A stretch of DNA of 64,000 nt, from NCBI GenBank assembly GCA_023807065.1, contig JAJJLU010000360.1:1-64000 (forward strand), read 5' to 3'. This DNA comes from Isotricha intestinalis (lineage: Eukaryota > Ciliophora > Litostomatea > Vestibuliferida > Isotrichidae). The number at the start of each line of letters is the position of its first letter. Position 1 is the first letter of the stretch. Positions 49,704 through 61,192 of this stretch are shown here, in pieces. The translations under genes and the position numbers were made by a program. A model generated the notes under the pieces. The model searched no databases. It saw nothing but the letters and a program-made list of their open reading frames with translations, and was not told where the DNA came from.

Positions 49704-50435
49704 TTAACCATCTCTATCACTTTCATCACTTTCTTCCTCTAATTCATTTTTAACTTTATAATTAAGTAAAATTCCTCCATCTCCAACAGGTTCACTTTTA
49801 ACTAAAGTAAACCTTTCTAATACTCCATTAGTGAATAAAGATTTATCTCCACTTTCTCCAGTAATAGGAACCATAATAACATTAATTTCATCGATACATT
49901 TTTCTCTAAGGAAAGCACCATTAATAGTGCTTCCTCCTTCGAGAACTAAATATTTAATTCCAAAGAATTTTTTTAATTTTTTTAAAGCAAGTGGAATAAT
50001 AATATTATCTTCTCCTGAAAATAAATAAGAACATCTAATTCCTTGTAAATAAGATAAATAAGCGGGATCAACATCTTGACTTATAATCTCAATAACATGT
50101 TTATCTTTTGATTCAGGTAAATGTCCTATTTTCCATCCTAATGTTCCATGTGTGTCAAAGGCTACTGCATATGATTTAGCTTCGGCATTTGCTATATAAT
50201 CTCCTCCTTTCAATTTTTTCCCTTTGAAACCATTTAAATTAGGATGGAAGTTATGAGTGTAAGATTCTGACATTGTCGTTTTTCCACATATAAAACCGTT
50301 TGATGGAAATTCTTTACGTTTTTTTGAATATATTTCTAAAAATGGTAAACATTTCTCAGAAGAAAGAAAATTCCCTGTTACTTTTCCATCTATTGACATT
50401 ATCATTAAGAGGTTTATATATGGACGGGATTCCAT
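49704..50435 (-). CDS. RibD C-terminal/DHFR-like reductase, probable bacterial transfer
   Basis: 243 aa, single domain. N-terminal RPYINLLMIMSIDGKVTGNF matches the start of the RibD reductase (2,5-diamino-6-ribosylaminopyrimidinone phosphate reductase) and DHFR-like fold. Also seen are GFICGKTTMSE, a YLVLEGGSTINGAFLREKCI substrate/NADPH element and the VGDGGILLNYKV end. Family members reduce pterin- or pyrimidine-like substrates with NADPH. No deaminase domain is attached, so a role in riboflavin synthesis is unproven. The gene is clearly richer in GC than its neighbours, lacks poly-Asn, and looks bacterial in style, suggesting lateral transfer. The DESDRDG C-terminal extension is a local addition. 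Confidence 0.82.
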   Translation of the reverse strand: MESRPYINLLMIMSIDGKVTGNFLSSEKCLPFLEIYSKKRKEFPSNGFICGKTTMSESYTHNFHPNLNGFKGKKLKGGDYIANAEAKSYAVAFDTHGTLGWKIGHLPESKDKHVIEIISQDVDPAYLSYLQGIRCSYLFSGEDNIIIPLALKKLKKFFGIKYLVLEGGSTINGAFLREKCIDEINVIMVPITGESGDKSLFTNGVLERFTLVKSEPVGDGGILLNYKVKNELEEESDESDRDG

Positions 50436-50689
50436 TATTTATATTTTAAATATATTTTTTATTTTTTTATTTTTTTTATTTTATTTCCTTCATTGTTCTA
50501 TTTTTTTTGGAATGGATTTTTAATCTTTAATATCATATTTTTTCTATAATTAAAAAAAATTTCTATTTTTATTTTCGTTTTATCATATTTAATTATTTTC
50601 ATATAAATTTTAATTTAAACAATTATAATAATAAAAATAAAACATTAATATTTCTAATAATACAATATATATTTATACAAAGATTAATA

Positions 50690-51583
50690 TCAATTAATTT
50701 CAAATTTTTTTTCAATATCTTTTCTATTTTGATAGATACAAACAAAATAAAAATGCAATTCTTCAGGACATTCAATATTTTTAAAATTAATACTATCATT
50801 TTCATTATTACAAGAATTAGAATTTGATTTAGTTTTTTTTTTATTTAAAGTACTTTGTGATGTTGAAAATTTTGTTTGTAATTGAATACTTTTTTCTATT
50901 TTATTTTTTTTATTTTTTGTTTCTGATTTATTTACTCTTTTAAAAAAATCATTATAATATATATTTATATTAAATGAATTTGATGAACAATCTTCTGAAG
51001 AAATATTATTTCTTGGAGTAAAGATGTTTCTTTTTTTATTTTTTTTAATCAATTGTTTTTTAATGATTGATTTAAATTTATTTCTTTGTGTTGTACTTAC
51101 ATTATAATTTTGTTTAAGAAATTTATTATTATTAGAAGAAATATTATTTGAAGTAAACATTTCATAAAAATTTCTATTTCTTAAATTTTTATCAACTGAA
51201 GAAGGTTTTTTATTTTTATTAAAACTTTCATTATTATTTATATTTGATGTATTTTTAGAATAATGTGTTAAAGAAGAATATAAAGAAACTAAATTTTGAG
51301 TTATTTTTTTTTTTATACTTTTTGATTTTTTATTACTTGAATGTGCTGATTTTATTTTTCTATTTGAATAATTGTTATGATATAATTTTTTGATTATTTT
51401 ATTTTGATTTAAATAATTTGATATGTTATTTAAGTTGGTTTGATTATTTGATAATGTTACTATTCTTTTTGATTCTGATATTATATTTTGTATATTCAAT
51501 TTCTTTTTGGTTAACGATGATGGATATATTATATTTTTTAAATGAAGTTCTCTTTTATTATCATTTGAAATAATCTTTGACAT
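50690..51583 (-). CDS. Hypothetical Ser/Asn/Lys-rich protein
   Basis: 297 aa, not recognised. It is basic and disordered for 270 residues, with no domain. The last 30 residues are different (INFKNIECPEELHFYFVCIY, then QNRKDIEKKFEIN) and look like a folded helix or binding motif: an acidic-aromatic E-E-L-H-F-Y-F-V. Such a C-terminal short motif after a disordered body is common in adaptor proteins. The stop is TGA. Confidence 0.5.
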   Translation of the reverse strand: MSKIISNDNKRELHLKNIIYPSSLTKKKLNIQNIISESKRIVTLSNNQTNLNNISNYLNQNKIIKKLYHNNYSNRKIKSAHSSNKKSKSIKKKITQNLVSLYSSLTHYSKNTSNINNNESFNKNKKPSSVDKNLRNRNFYEMFTSNNISSNNNKFLKQNYNVSTTQRNKFKSIIKKQLIKKNKKRNIFTPRNNISSEDCSSNSFNINIYYNDFFKRVNKSETKNKKNKIEKSIQLQTKFSTSQSTLNKKKTKSNSNSCNNENDSINFKNIECPEELHFYFVCIYQNRKDIEKKFEIN

Positions 51584-52013
51584 ATTATTAAAATAATATT
51601 GTTTCTTTTTTTAATTTTTTAATATTTTTTTTTTTATTATTTAAAAGTTTAATATTATACATTTAAATATTAATTTATTAATATTATTATTAAATATATT
51701 ATATTAACATATATTTAATTATTATTTTATTTATTTTTATAATATTTGAATATTTTATTAATTTAATTCTAATGTTTAATTTATCATAAATTTTAATGTT
51801 TACCTTATCAAAAATTTAACAAAGATTATTTCTATTTAATAATCGATTAAAAAAATTAGATATCTTCATTTTTAATTTCAAACAAAAAAACTTAAAAATT
51901 AATTTATAAAAAAATAAAATGATTAATATCTTTTTCAAAACTTAAATTTTTTTCCATGATTGTAATAAAAAAAATAAGTAAAAAAAAATTATCCAAAAAC
52001 CAAAAACAAAAAA
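51584..52013. other. 430-bp divergent intergenic region
   Basis: Between the starts of the hypothetical gene and FCF1. A/T-rich with no specific signal defended. Confidence 0.65.
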
Positions 52014-52610
52014 ATGGGAAAAACAAATAAATCAAAAAAATTTGCAAAAATAAAGCGAACATTAAACCCAAACGACAAAAGATTAAAATCAGTAAATGAA
52101 AAATTAAAAAAGAAGGAAGAAATGAAAAAATCTGAAAACAACATAACAAGAGATTTAAGAATAAGAGAATTAGAGCAGAATCCTGTTCACTTATATTTTT
52201 CATACAATAAATCTTTAGGTCCTCCATATCAAATATTAATAGACACAAATTTTATAAATTTATCAATTCAACATAAAATAGATATTTTCGAAGGAATGAT
52301 GAATTGTTTATTAGCAAAATGTATTCCAGTAATAACAGATTGTGTAATGGCAGAATTAGAAAAATTTGGAAGTAAATATAGATTAGCTTTAAGAGTAGTT
52401 AAAGATCCTAGATTTAGAAGATTTATTTGTGATCATGATGGTAATTATGCTGATGATTGTCTTGTTAATGTATGTCAACAACATAAATGTTTTATTATAG
52501 CTACTTGTGATAGACAGTTAAAAAATAGAATTAGAAAAATTCCTGGTACTCCTATTATGAGTATTCTTGCTAGGAAATATTCTATTGAAAGGTTTGTTGA
52601 TGTTAGTTAA
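52014..52610 (+). CDS. FCF1: FCF1/Utp24 rRNA-processing PIN nuclease
   Basis: 198 aa, the normal family length. A basic N-terminus (MGKTNKSKKFAKIKRTLNPN) precedes a PIN domain with its acidic site: ILIDTNFINLSI, CVMAELEKFGSKYRLALRV, YADDCLVNVC and CDRQLKNRIRKIPGTPIMSI. FCF1/Utp24 acts in the small-subunit processome and cleaves pre-rRNA at the A1/A2 sites flanking 18S rRNA in the nucleolus. All four catalytic acidic positions appear to be kept, so it should be active. It is one of the most clearly conserved genes in the window. Confidence 0.96.
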   Translation: MGKTNKSKKFAKIKRTLNPNDKRLKSVNEKLKKKEEMKKSENNITRDLRIRELEQNPVHLYFSYNKSLGPPYQILIDTNFINLSIQHKIDIFEGMMNCLLAKCIPVITDCVMAELEKFGSKYRLALRVVKDPRFRRFICDHDGNYADDCLVNVCQQHKCFIIATCDRQLKNRIRKIPGTPIMSILARKYSIERFVDVS

Positions 52611-52670
52611 ATATAAAACAATTGTTTCTTTTATTTTTTAAAATATAATATTTATATTTTATTAATTATT

Positions 52671-54158
52671 TTATTTCACTTCGTTTTCTTCTTCGTAGTC
52701 ATAATTCGTTCCTGTTTCTTTTGTTATTATTTTATCCATTAAGGATTTATTTGATGGATTATAATTATTTTCTTTTAATAATTTTTTTAAATTATTTATT
52801 TCTGAAAATAAATCAGAATTTAATTTCTCTTTTTTCTTAATTTTATTTTTTGTTTTATTTAATGAATTTGTTATATGATTTAATTTTGTTTCAAGAGTAA
52901 TTTTAGAATTTTTATAATCTTCAATTTGAATTTCATAATTTTGAATTTTATCTTCTTTTAATTTTAAATTTGTTTTTAAAATATTTAATTGTTCTTTTTT
53001 TGAATTATAATATTCTTCATTTTCTTTTTCAAAATCATTAATTTCATTTTCTCTTCTTTTTAAATATTTTTCAATATTATAAATATTTTTTAAAAAAGTT
53101 TCAAATTGTTCTAAATTATCATTATAATATTTTTCCATTATATCAATTTCATCTTTTGTTATTGTTGTAATTTCTTCTTTTAATTTATTTATATTTTCCA
53201 AGAAAATATGATTAAACATTTTAGAATTATTAAAAGAACTTTTTGATTTTTTTTTTTCTTCATTTTGTTTTCTTAATTTTATATTTTCTTTATATTGAAT
53301 AAAAGCTAAAATACTTTTATTATTTATATTATCTAAATTATCAAATCTTAATTTTATTTTTTTTGATTGTTCTTGTTGTCTAATTATATCTAATTCAATA
53401 TTTTTTATTTTTCTTTTTAATTCTTCTTTTTCATTATCACATTTTAAATGGTTTTTTAAATAAAAATTCAATTGATAAATTTCTTTTTTTAATTTTTGAT
53501 TTTCAATTAATTTAGCATTTATTTTAGAATCTAATTCAATAACAGAAGATTTAATTTGATACTCAATTAATTTTTTTATTCTTTTATTATCTTTTAAAAA
53601 TATATTTTCTAAATTTAATGAATTTTTAATTTCATCTTTTAATATTTCTAAATTTTTTTCAGGATTTACTTTTTGTTCTAATAATGATATTCTACTTGAT
53701 GTTGATTTTTTTAATATTTTATCCATTTCATAATTTAAATCTTGAAGTGAAGATCTTAAATTAGAATTTTTCAAAGAAACATTTTTAACATTTTTATTTT
53801 GATAATTCAATTTATTTTTTAATTGTTTTATATTTTCAAGATGATTTATTTTTTCTTCTTCAATTTCTTTTTTTAATTTATTTACTGTATTTAAATAATT
53901 ATTTTCATTATTATTTTCATTTTTTATTTCTGTTATATTTGTTTCTGATTTAGAATAAATTTTTTCTTTTTCAAAATTATTATCATCATTATTTTCTTTT
54001 TCTTCATTTCCATTATTATCTTCATTTAATATTTCATTTAAATTTTCTGAATCTTTCAATATTTGTGTTGAAGGAATTTGACCTTTATTACTTTGAATTT
54101 CACTATTTATATCTTCTTTAACTGAATCAAGTTTATTTTCATTTAAATCACTACTCAT
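52671..54158 (-). CDS. Hypothetical long coiled-coil protein
   Basis: 495 aa. The first 90 residues are acidic and Asn-rich. From about 90 to 475 the chain is a near-continuous coiled coil (for example IKQLKNKLNYQNKNVKNVSL and EIQIEDYKNSKITLETKLNH) with one break near 300. The C-terminus ends MDKIITKETGTNYDYEEENE. There is no head domain or motor. It could be a centriole, basal-body or axonemal coiled-coil protein, but this cannot be told from coil alone. It is head-to-head with the BEACH gene, only 48 bp between starts, so the two must share a very compact promoter. Confidence 0.65.
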   Translation of the reverse strand: MSSDLNENKLDSVKEDINSEIQSNKGQIPSTQILKDSENLNEILNEDNNGNEEKENNDDNNFEKEKIYSKSETNITEIKNENNNENNYLNTVNKLKKEIEEEKINHLENIKQLKNKLNYQNKNVKNVSLKNSNLRSSLQDLNYEMDKILKKSTSSRISLLEQKVNPEKNLEILKDEIKNSLNLENIFLKDNKRIKKLIEYQIKSSVIELDSKINAKLIENQKLKKEIYQLNFYLKNHLKCDNEKEELKRKIKNIELDIIRQQEQSKKIKLRFDNLDNINNKSILAFIQYKENIKLRKQNEEKKKSKSSFNNSKMFNHIFLENINKLKEEITTITKDEIDIMEKYYNDNLEQFETFLKNIYNIEKYLKRRENEINDFEKENEEYYNSKKEQLNILKTNLKLKEDKIQNYEIQIEDYKNSKITLETKLNHITNSLNKTKNKIKKKEKLNSDLFSEINNLKKLLKENNYNPSNKSLMDKIITKETGTNYDYEEENEVK

Positions 54159-54206
54159 TTTTTTTAATTAAGTTTTTTTTTTATTAATTTATTAATTTTT
54201 ATATAA

Positions 54207-57200
54207 ATGAAAGGTACGAGAAAAAAAAGTTTATCTGTTATTTCTTTTCAGGATTTTTTTAATGTTTCTATTACTATTAAATCTATTATTTCTATTAATG
54301 ATTTTACTAAAAAAATCATTGAAGAATATTCTTTACATAAAGAAAATAAGGAAAATTATAAATTGGAAAATTTAATTTTATCCGAACGTGATGTCAAATT
54401 TTTTTATCTTATTTTTTCTAAAAAAATTATTAAACTAAAAAAAATTTGTCATGTTATTATTATAGATAAATATATCAAAAAAAAAGACTTTAATTTAAAT
54501 TTAGAAAAATTTTTAATTTTCTTTTTTAGTTTCATTCATAATGAAGATTTTTATCGTATTCAAGAAATAAAAAAAATTAAACAAAAATATTTATTTCCTC
54601 TTCAATTTTATGATGATTTGTTTTTTAAATTAATTCTTCTATTTCTTAAAAACAACTTAATTAAAATAAGTTTTTGTGAAGTTATTTTCAAAATTATATT
54701 TTTTTATTATAAGACATATTTTATAAACAATTTTTTAATATTTATAAATTACTTTATGAATTTATGTATAAATATTGAACAGTATTTAAATAATGAAGAT
54801 TATAATGATTTTATTGTAAAAATATTTACATTTTTAGAAGAAAATATTATTAAAAAAAAACATCAAAATTTAATTTTCTATTTCAATTTAAATCAAAGTT
54901 CTGTTATTTTAAAAATTTTAAATTTGATTAATTCAAAAAAAATTTCGGATGAAACGCAATCGTTTTTATATTTGTTTTTGACAAATTGCTTAATTTTCAA
55001 TTTAAATTTTAATCATATGAAATATTTAAATCTAGAGTTAAAGAGATTATTACTTAAACCAAAAGCAAATTCTAAAGATATTCTATTTATAAATAATATA
55101 TTTCGTTTGTTAAAGGAAATAAAAAATAAAGAAAATAATGGAAATAATTGTTTACAAAATCAAATAAATGATGGAATTATTTTTTTTGGAAATAAGATAA
55201 GATCACAGATTAAATATGATAATATTTTTATTTTAAAAAATAATTTCACTTTAATTTTCTCATTTAAAGCTTATGATATTTCAAATATACAAATTTTATT
55301 TTCTTTATGTAAAAAAAGAAACAATCCAATTTTTTCAATAATTTTAGAAAGAGATAATTTATTTTTAATTTCAGAGGATAATGACCGTCTTTCATTAAAT
55401 TTAAATAAAGAAATTGAATTAAATAAAGATTATATTATATGTATATCTTATCATTTCCAAAAAGGATTTTTCAAAAATTCAAAAACAATTGATGTTTATT
55501 TAAATGAAATAAAAACAAATCAAAGTTCAGTTAAATTTACAATTCCTTCAGATGAATTATCAATATTATTAGATTTTAAAGAACAAGAAAGTAAAGGAAT
55601 TAAGGATAATAAACAATTAAAAAATTTTAAAGGAGTATTAGGTCAAATTCTTTTATTTGATAAAAATATTGATTTGAATAATTTGAAATATATATTAAAA
55701 GATAATTTGTTTTATAATAATATTCAAGAAGAATATTTTGGAATTAAACAAGAATTTTACACCACAAATGAATTTAAAGGAGATAATGATTCTATTATTT
55801 TAAAAATTAATTCAGAAAAAATAAAAAATTTTTTTTTCAAAAAAAAAAATAAAAATGAGAATAATTATTTTATATTTAAAAATACAGATATAATTAAATG
55901 GATTTTATTAAATGATGGGATTAGTTTTTTAACTTTAGTTCTTGAATATTTTAATAATATTATTAATAATTCAAAAGCAGTTGAATATCAAAAAGAAATG
56001 TAAGTTATAAATTATTATAATATTTTAGGTTTCTAACTTTATCTTCTTTAATAGAATTTCTAACTTTTATAATTGAAAAAAGTGATATTGGAGAAAATAC
56101 TAAGAAAGAATTGTTTAATAAATTATATTTCAGTTTATTTAAACTCTTTGATTTAGTAAATTTTTTTTAATATTTAGATGAGTAAATATATAAAAAGTTT
56201 ATTCAATTCAAACTATTTATTCAAAGTTTTATTTGAACAATTAAATGTTTTAAAAAAAAAAGATAATTATTTTTTTAAAGAAATCAAATATAAATTATTT
56301 TGTTCTTTATTAAATCCTGATTTTTTTGATAAAAATGATTTTGAAAAAATAAATAATGATATTTTGAAGTTTATATTAGAAAATAAAAATGACAGAGAAA
56401 TTTTTAGTAAAACTTTTTTTGAACAAATTATAAAATTTGATTTATTTTTTAGTGATGAAAAAACAAAAAATAATTTTAATGAAGTATTAAAATTAATCAT
56501 AAATAATCTTCCAAAATCAGAAGTTGAAGAATTAATATTAAAGCATAAAGAAATAATTTCGGATTTAAATTTTGAGTTAAATAATAATGAAGATAAAAAA
56601 ACAAAAACTAAGAAAAATTTTTCTTTTTATAACATAAATATAGAAGATTCAATAATTTGTTTAAAACGTGATTTGCTTCTTAAACATCTTTCAATTTATT
56701 TTAATGATATATATTTTAATGATAAATACTTTCAATTATTATATTTAACATATAATGAATTATATTATAAAAACAAAAATTATTGTAATAATTATACAGT
56801 GTATGATAATGAAATTCATCTTCCTTTCCCTTCAAGAATTAAAAATTTTTCAAATTCTGAACTTTTTCTTCCAAAAATTTTTTTAACTTATGAATCAAAG
56901 TTTTTTAAGTTAAAAACTTTTCCAATAGGACATAATTACTTTAAAATAAATAAATTAAAAAATTTAACTCCAAAAATTTCTCATTATTTCCCAGTCAATG
57001 ATCAAGGTTTATTATTTCATGGAAATAATATTTATACATCAAATTATATTATTTATAATCTTGATTGTGAATTAATCACTAATAAAGATATTATTTTTGG
57101 TTCTATGTTTTTAACAAATGAATATTTTATATTTCAATCTAAATTTAATTTTGATGAATATAATAATGATATTAATTATATTTTTTCTACTGGAGAATCA

Positions 57201-59495
57201 GATTTAACTAAAAGAAAAAAACAAATAATTATTAAGTATAAAAATATTGAAGAAGTATTTTCAAGAAGATTTTTATTTATGTATCAAGCTCTTGAATTTT
57301 TTCTTTTAGATGGTAAAAGTTATTTTTTTAATTTATTTAAAATTGAAAATGCAAAAACGACAATAGAAAAATTAAAAGAAATAAAAAATAAAAAAAACAT
57401 TATATTTAATATAGTAGAAAATCCATGTGATGAATTTAAAAAAAAGAAAATAGAAAAAAAATGGAATTGTGTTGAAATTGAAACATATCAATTTTTATTG
57501 TATATAAATAAATATGGAGGAAGATCATATAATGATCCAAATCAATATCCAATTTTTCCTTGGATAGTATTAAATTTTGAAATAAAAAATACAAAAGATG
57601 ATAAAAAAAAATATACGGAAAATTATAGAAAATTTCAATATCCAATCTCTGTTCAATATAAAGAACAAAGAGAATTAGCAGAAATGAATTTTCAAAATTC
57701 AAAAGAAGAAAATCCTGAATTTCCATTTCATTTTAGATTGCATTATTCAAATGGAGCTTATGTAATATTATATTTATCAAGATTATCTCCTTATACTGAA
57801 GCACAAATAAAATTACAAAATTCTAAATTTGATTCTCCAGATAGACAATTTACTTCTTATGAAGAATTAATTAATATCTTATTAACGAATAATGATAATA
57901 GAGAATTAATTCCTGATTTATTTTATTCTTTTGAATATTTTTATAATATGAATTATAATTTTTTTGGTGTTAGACATGGTGATAAACAATTAATTAATAA
58001 TTTAAGAATTCCTTATTCTTTTAATTCTCCTGCTGAATATGTTTATTATATGAGATATTTAATTAATAATAAAGAAAGAACAAAAAAAGAAAAAGACATT
58101 AAAAAAAACATCCATTATTGGATTAATAATATTTTTGGTGTTTATCAATATGAAAAAAAACCTGATATTCAAAGATATAATACTTTTAATCCTTTTTCTT
58201 ACGCTCAAAATTGCAAATTTAAAAAAATTATTGGGGATGATAAATTAGATGAGATGGAGAAAAAAAAACAAATTTTGGAAAAAAAAATTTCTATTTTATT
58301 ATTTGGACAAAGTCCTGAAGTTCTTTTTAATGAAAGATGTGAATTTTCCATACAAGAAACTAATGCTGAAAAAAAAAATGATGAATTTATTGGTCTTGGA
58401 GATGAATTATTCAAATTAAAGCGAACAGTTGAAATTAGTAAAAATGAAATTATTAATTTTTGGGTTGTTGATTTTAATGAAAAAGAGTATTATTTTTTTC
58501 TTATTAAAGAAAATGGAAAATTTTATATTGAAATAAGGAAAGATTCAAAAAATTTTAAAGAGTTAAAAATTAAAATATGTATTGATAAAGTTAAATTATT
58601 TAGAAAAGAAATTTTTGATAAAAGAAATGTAGGATTGGGAGAAAAAAAAACAATAAAAATATATAAACTAAATTTAAAATATCTCATGTTTGAAAAAATA
58701 ATAGAAGTAAATAAAGAAATCATATTTTACATTTTTATTTGTAGAAATGATGATAATACTTTAAGAATATATTCTTCAAATAATAATATTTCAAAAAAAA
58801 TAAAAGTAGATTCTTTTATTTCAACATTACATAAAATAAATGAAAATAATTTTTTTTCAGGTCATGAAAATGGAAGATTGATGGAATGGGAAGTTGATGA
58901 TAAAATAAATTTAAAAATTAAAAGAGATATTTTTGCTCATGATAATAGTATGATTTGTTCAATTAATTATATTAAAATACATAATATTTTAGCTACTTCT
59001 TCATTAGATGGAAATATTTATATAAGAAAATATTTTGATTTTGAATTATTAACTATTATTAATATCAATAAAAATGAATTTGTTAATGATATTATTTTTT
59101 CTAATTATGATATGTATTATTTACTTAAATTTAATAAACTTTCACTAAAGTTTAATTTTTCCATTTATTCTATTAATGGATTAAAAGTTATTTCTGAAAA
59201 TCAAGAATTATATATTAATGATTTTTCTACTGTTAAAAATGGTAAAATTTTATTTACTTTTTTTGATGAGCATGATCATCTTTTTTATTATTCTTTAATT
59301 GATAATTCTTTTAAAAAATTTAATTTAAAGGAAGAGTTAAAGTATAAAAATCAAGAATTAAAAAAATTTATTTATGATGAAAAAAAAGATTTATTTTATA
59401 TTTTATTTACAAATGGTTATTTATGGAGATTTTCAAATGAAAATATTAAAAAAAAAATAGATGAAATAAAAAGAAAAGTAAAAAATGAAAATTAA
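54207..59495 (+). CDS. BEACH-domain protein (three exons, 1745 aa)
   Basis: Exons 54207-55999, 56029-56155 and 56178-59495 join in frame (5238 nt). The N-terminal part is helical; a concanavalin-like lectin domain lies at about 300-500 (IFILKNNFTLIFSFKAYD). Exon 3 holds a PH-BEACH region, then the BEACH domain: FPWIVLNFEIKN, FHFRLHYSNGAYVILYLSRL, ELIPDLFYSFEYF and HYWINNIFGVYQYEKKP. WD40-like repeats follow (GHENGRLMEWEVDDK, ATSSLDGNIYIRKYF). This is the LRBA/neurobeachin/LvsA layout; such proteins govern vesicle traffic and lysosome-related organelles. The usual N-L-E-S-Y near the BEACH start is altered. Without splicing the frame stops at 56003, so the introns are required. Confidence 0.88.
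56000..56028 (+). other. 29-nt spliceosomal intron
   Basis: GTAAGT at the 5' end and TTTTAG at the 3' end. It interrupts the second/third base of a Met codon (AT|G). Its removal restores the BEACH reading frame. Confidence 0.88.
56156..56177 (+). other. 22-nt spliceosomal intron
   Basis: GTAAAT at the 5' end and TTTAG at the 3' end, phase 0. Removal joins LFKLFDL to MSKYIKSL in frame; unspliced reading ends at TAA in the intron tract. Confidence 0.85.
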
Positions 59496-59580
59496 TTTAT
59501 TTAATGGTTTAATATATTTAAACAAAGAGGTTAAATTATATAATTTATAAATTATATATTAATTATTTTTTTTAAATTTC

Positions 59581-61008
59581 ATGGAATCAAATTTAGAAAT
59601 AATAAATAAAGACAAAACAATAATAGAAGTTCTGGATAAAAAATGGAAGAAATATTTAATTCCAAGAAATAACATTTTAAAAGCAAAATACATAATATCC
59701 CAAGAAAAAAATATTTCCCCAGAAACAACAATAAATATATATGACAAAGATAATAATGAAATAACATTAATGAGAGAAATATTAATAGATTTAAATGAAA
59801 ATAATTTAACTTATCATTGGTTATATATTCCAGATATAGAAAATAAAGAAATATTAGTAAAAAAAGAACAATTAATTGAATTTAAAATATCAAATGAAGA
59901 AACTTTAATAATGGATTATTTTGCAAAAAAAAAGAAAATTATTACTGGAAATGTTTGTAGAATTGCTAAAAAATATCATTCAACAAAAAATGAAAAAGGA
60001 AATGAAAACATATTATTTAAAATTAAAGATAATAAAGGAATCTATCATTTTGTTCCTAAACCTATTATTAAATTTGCTAAAAAAAAAAGAATATTAAATG
60101 ATGAAATTTCAATTATAGAAATTACTGATAAAGATAATAGAATAATTTATATTCCTTATGAAATTATTAGAGATTTTGATGAAGAAAATTCATATAATGA
60201 ATGGTGTGAAATTGATGATTTAAATGGAGAAAAAATTATTGTTTTAAAAAGAGATTTACAAGATTTAAAAGAAAGTTTTGATAAAAATTATGAAAAAACA
60301 ATTCAAGAAATACAAGATTTTAATTATAAGAAACATGAAATTGATAGTGAAAATGAATATATAAAATTATTTCCTGAACAATATTCTTATTTATCATCAA
60401 ATGGAAGAAGAGAAGAATTTTCAACAATAAAAGATTTAGAAAAAAAAGAAGTGAAAATAAAAACAAGTTTAATAGAACATTTATTAGGAGAAGAATTAGA
60501 AGAATTAGGATATTATATGGAATCAAATGATGAAAAAGGAGAAAAAATAAAATTTAATCCTTATGAAATAATAAAAGATATATTAATTAAATATGATGAT
60601 ATTATTTGTTCTTCTGGTCCTTATATTCAAATAATAACTCAAAGTGGAAATAAACATTTAATTAAAAGAGGAACTATTATTAAAGCTATTCAATTATCAG
60701 AAAAATCAAATAATAATAATATGGTTATTAGTATTAAAGATAGTTTCAATACTAAAATTATGACTACTCTTCAAAAATTAAAAGATATTGATTTAAATAA
60801 TAATGATTTACTTCTTATTCCTTTAATTGATGATAATGGAAATAATGTTTTTATTAGAAAAAATACTGTTATTGAAATTGTTAATAAAATTATTGAAGGA
60901 AAAGAAATTGGAGAAAGTGAAAAAGTTAAAGATTATTTAGATCAAATTAAAGTTATTAATGTTAGTCAAATTAATATGAAAAATTCAAGAATTAAAAAAA
61001 ATTACTAA
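59581..61008 (+). CDS. Second member of the unrecognised short-repeat family
   Basis: 475 aa. About nine units share the pattern of the large protein at 28067: VLDKKWKKYLIPRNNIL, IYDKDNNEITLMREIL, IPDIENKEILVKKEQLI, IKDNKGIYHFVPKPII, ITDKDNRIIYIPYEII, IDDLNGEKIIVLKRDL, ITQSGNKHLIKRGTII and LIDDNGNNVFIRKNTV. Spacing is about 40-55 residues. A break near 270-320 holds YSYLSSNGRREEF. There is no N-terminal helical domain like that of the larger paralogue, so this is nearly all repeat. The G-N-[DN]-V-F-I-R-K string is shared with the paralogue. The function is unknown. It begins 85 bp after the BEACH stop and precedes ADAT3 on the same strand. Confidence 0.72.
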   Translation: MESNLEIINKDKTIIEVLDKKWKKYLIPRNNILKAKYIISQEKNISPETTINIYDKDNNEITLMREILIDLNENNLTYHWLYIPDIENKEILVKKEQLIEFKISNEETLIMDYFAKKKKIITGNVCRIAKKYHSTKNEKGNENILFKIKDNKGIYHFVPKPIIKFAKKKRILNDEISIIEITDKDNRIIYIPYEIIRDFDEENSYNEWCEIDDLNGEKIIVLKRDLQDLKESFDKNYEKTIQEIQDFNYKKHEIDSENEYIKLFPEQYSYLSSNGRREEFSTIKDLEKKEVKIKTSLIEHLLGEELEELGYYMESNDEKGEKIKFNPYEIIKDILIKYDDIICSSGPYIQIITQSGNKHLIKRGTIIKAIQLSEKSNNNNMVISIKDSFNTKIMTTLQKLKDIDLNNNDLLLIPLIDDNGNNVFIRKNTVIEIVNKIIEGKEIGESEKVKDYLDQIKVINVSQINMKNSRIKKNY

Positions 61009-61192
61009 TTTTTTTATTATTATTATCTTTATTTATTTTTATCATAAAAAAATTAAATTATTGGATTATAAATAATTTAAAATTTTTTTTGTTTTAAATG
61101 ATGAAAATTTTTTTTATTGTATGAATTATGATTAAAATCATTTTTCACCATCTTTCGACTGAAAAAAATAATACAAATTAAAATAAAATATA

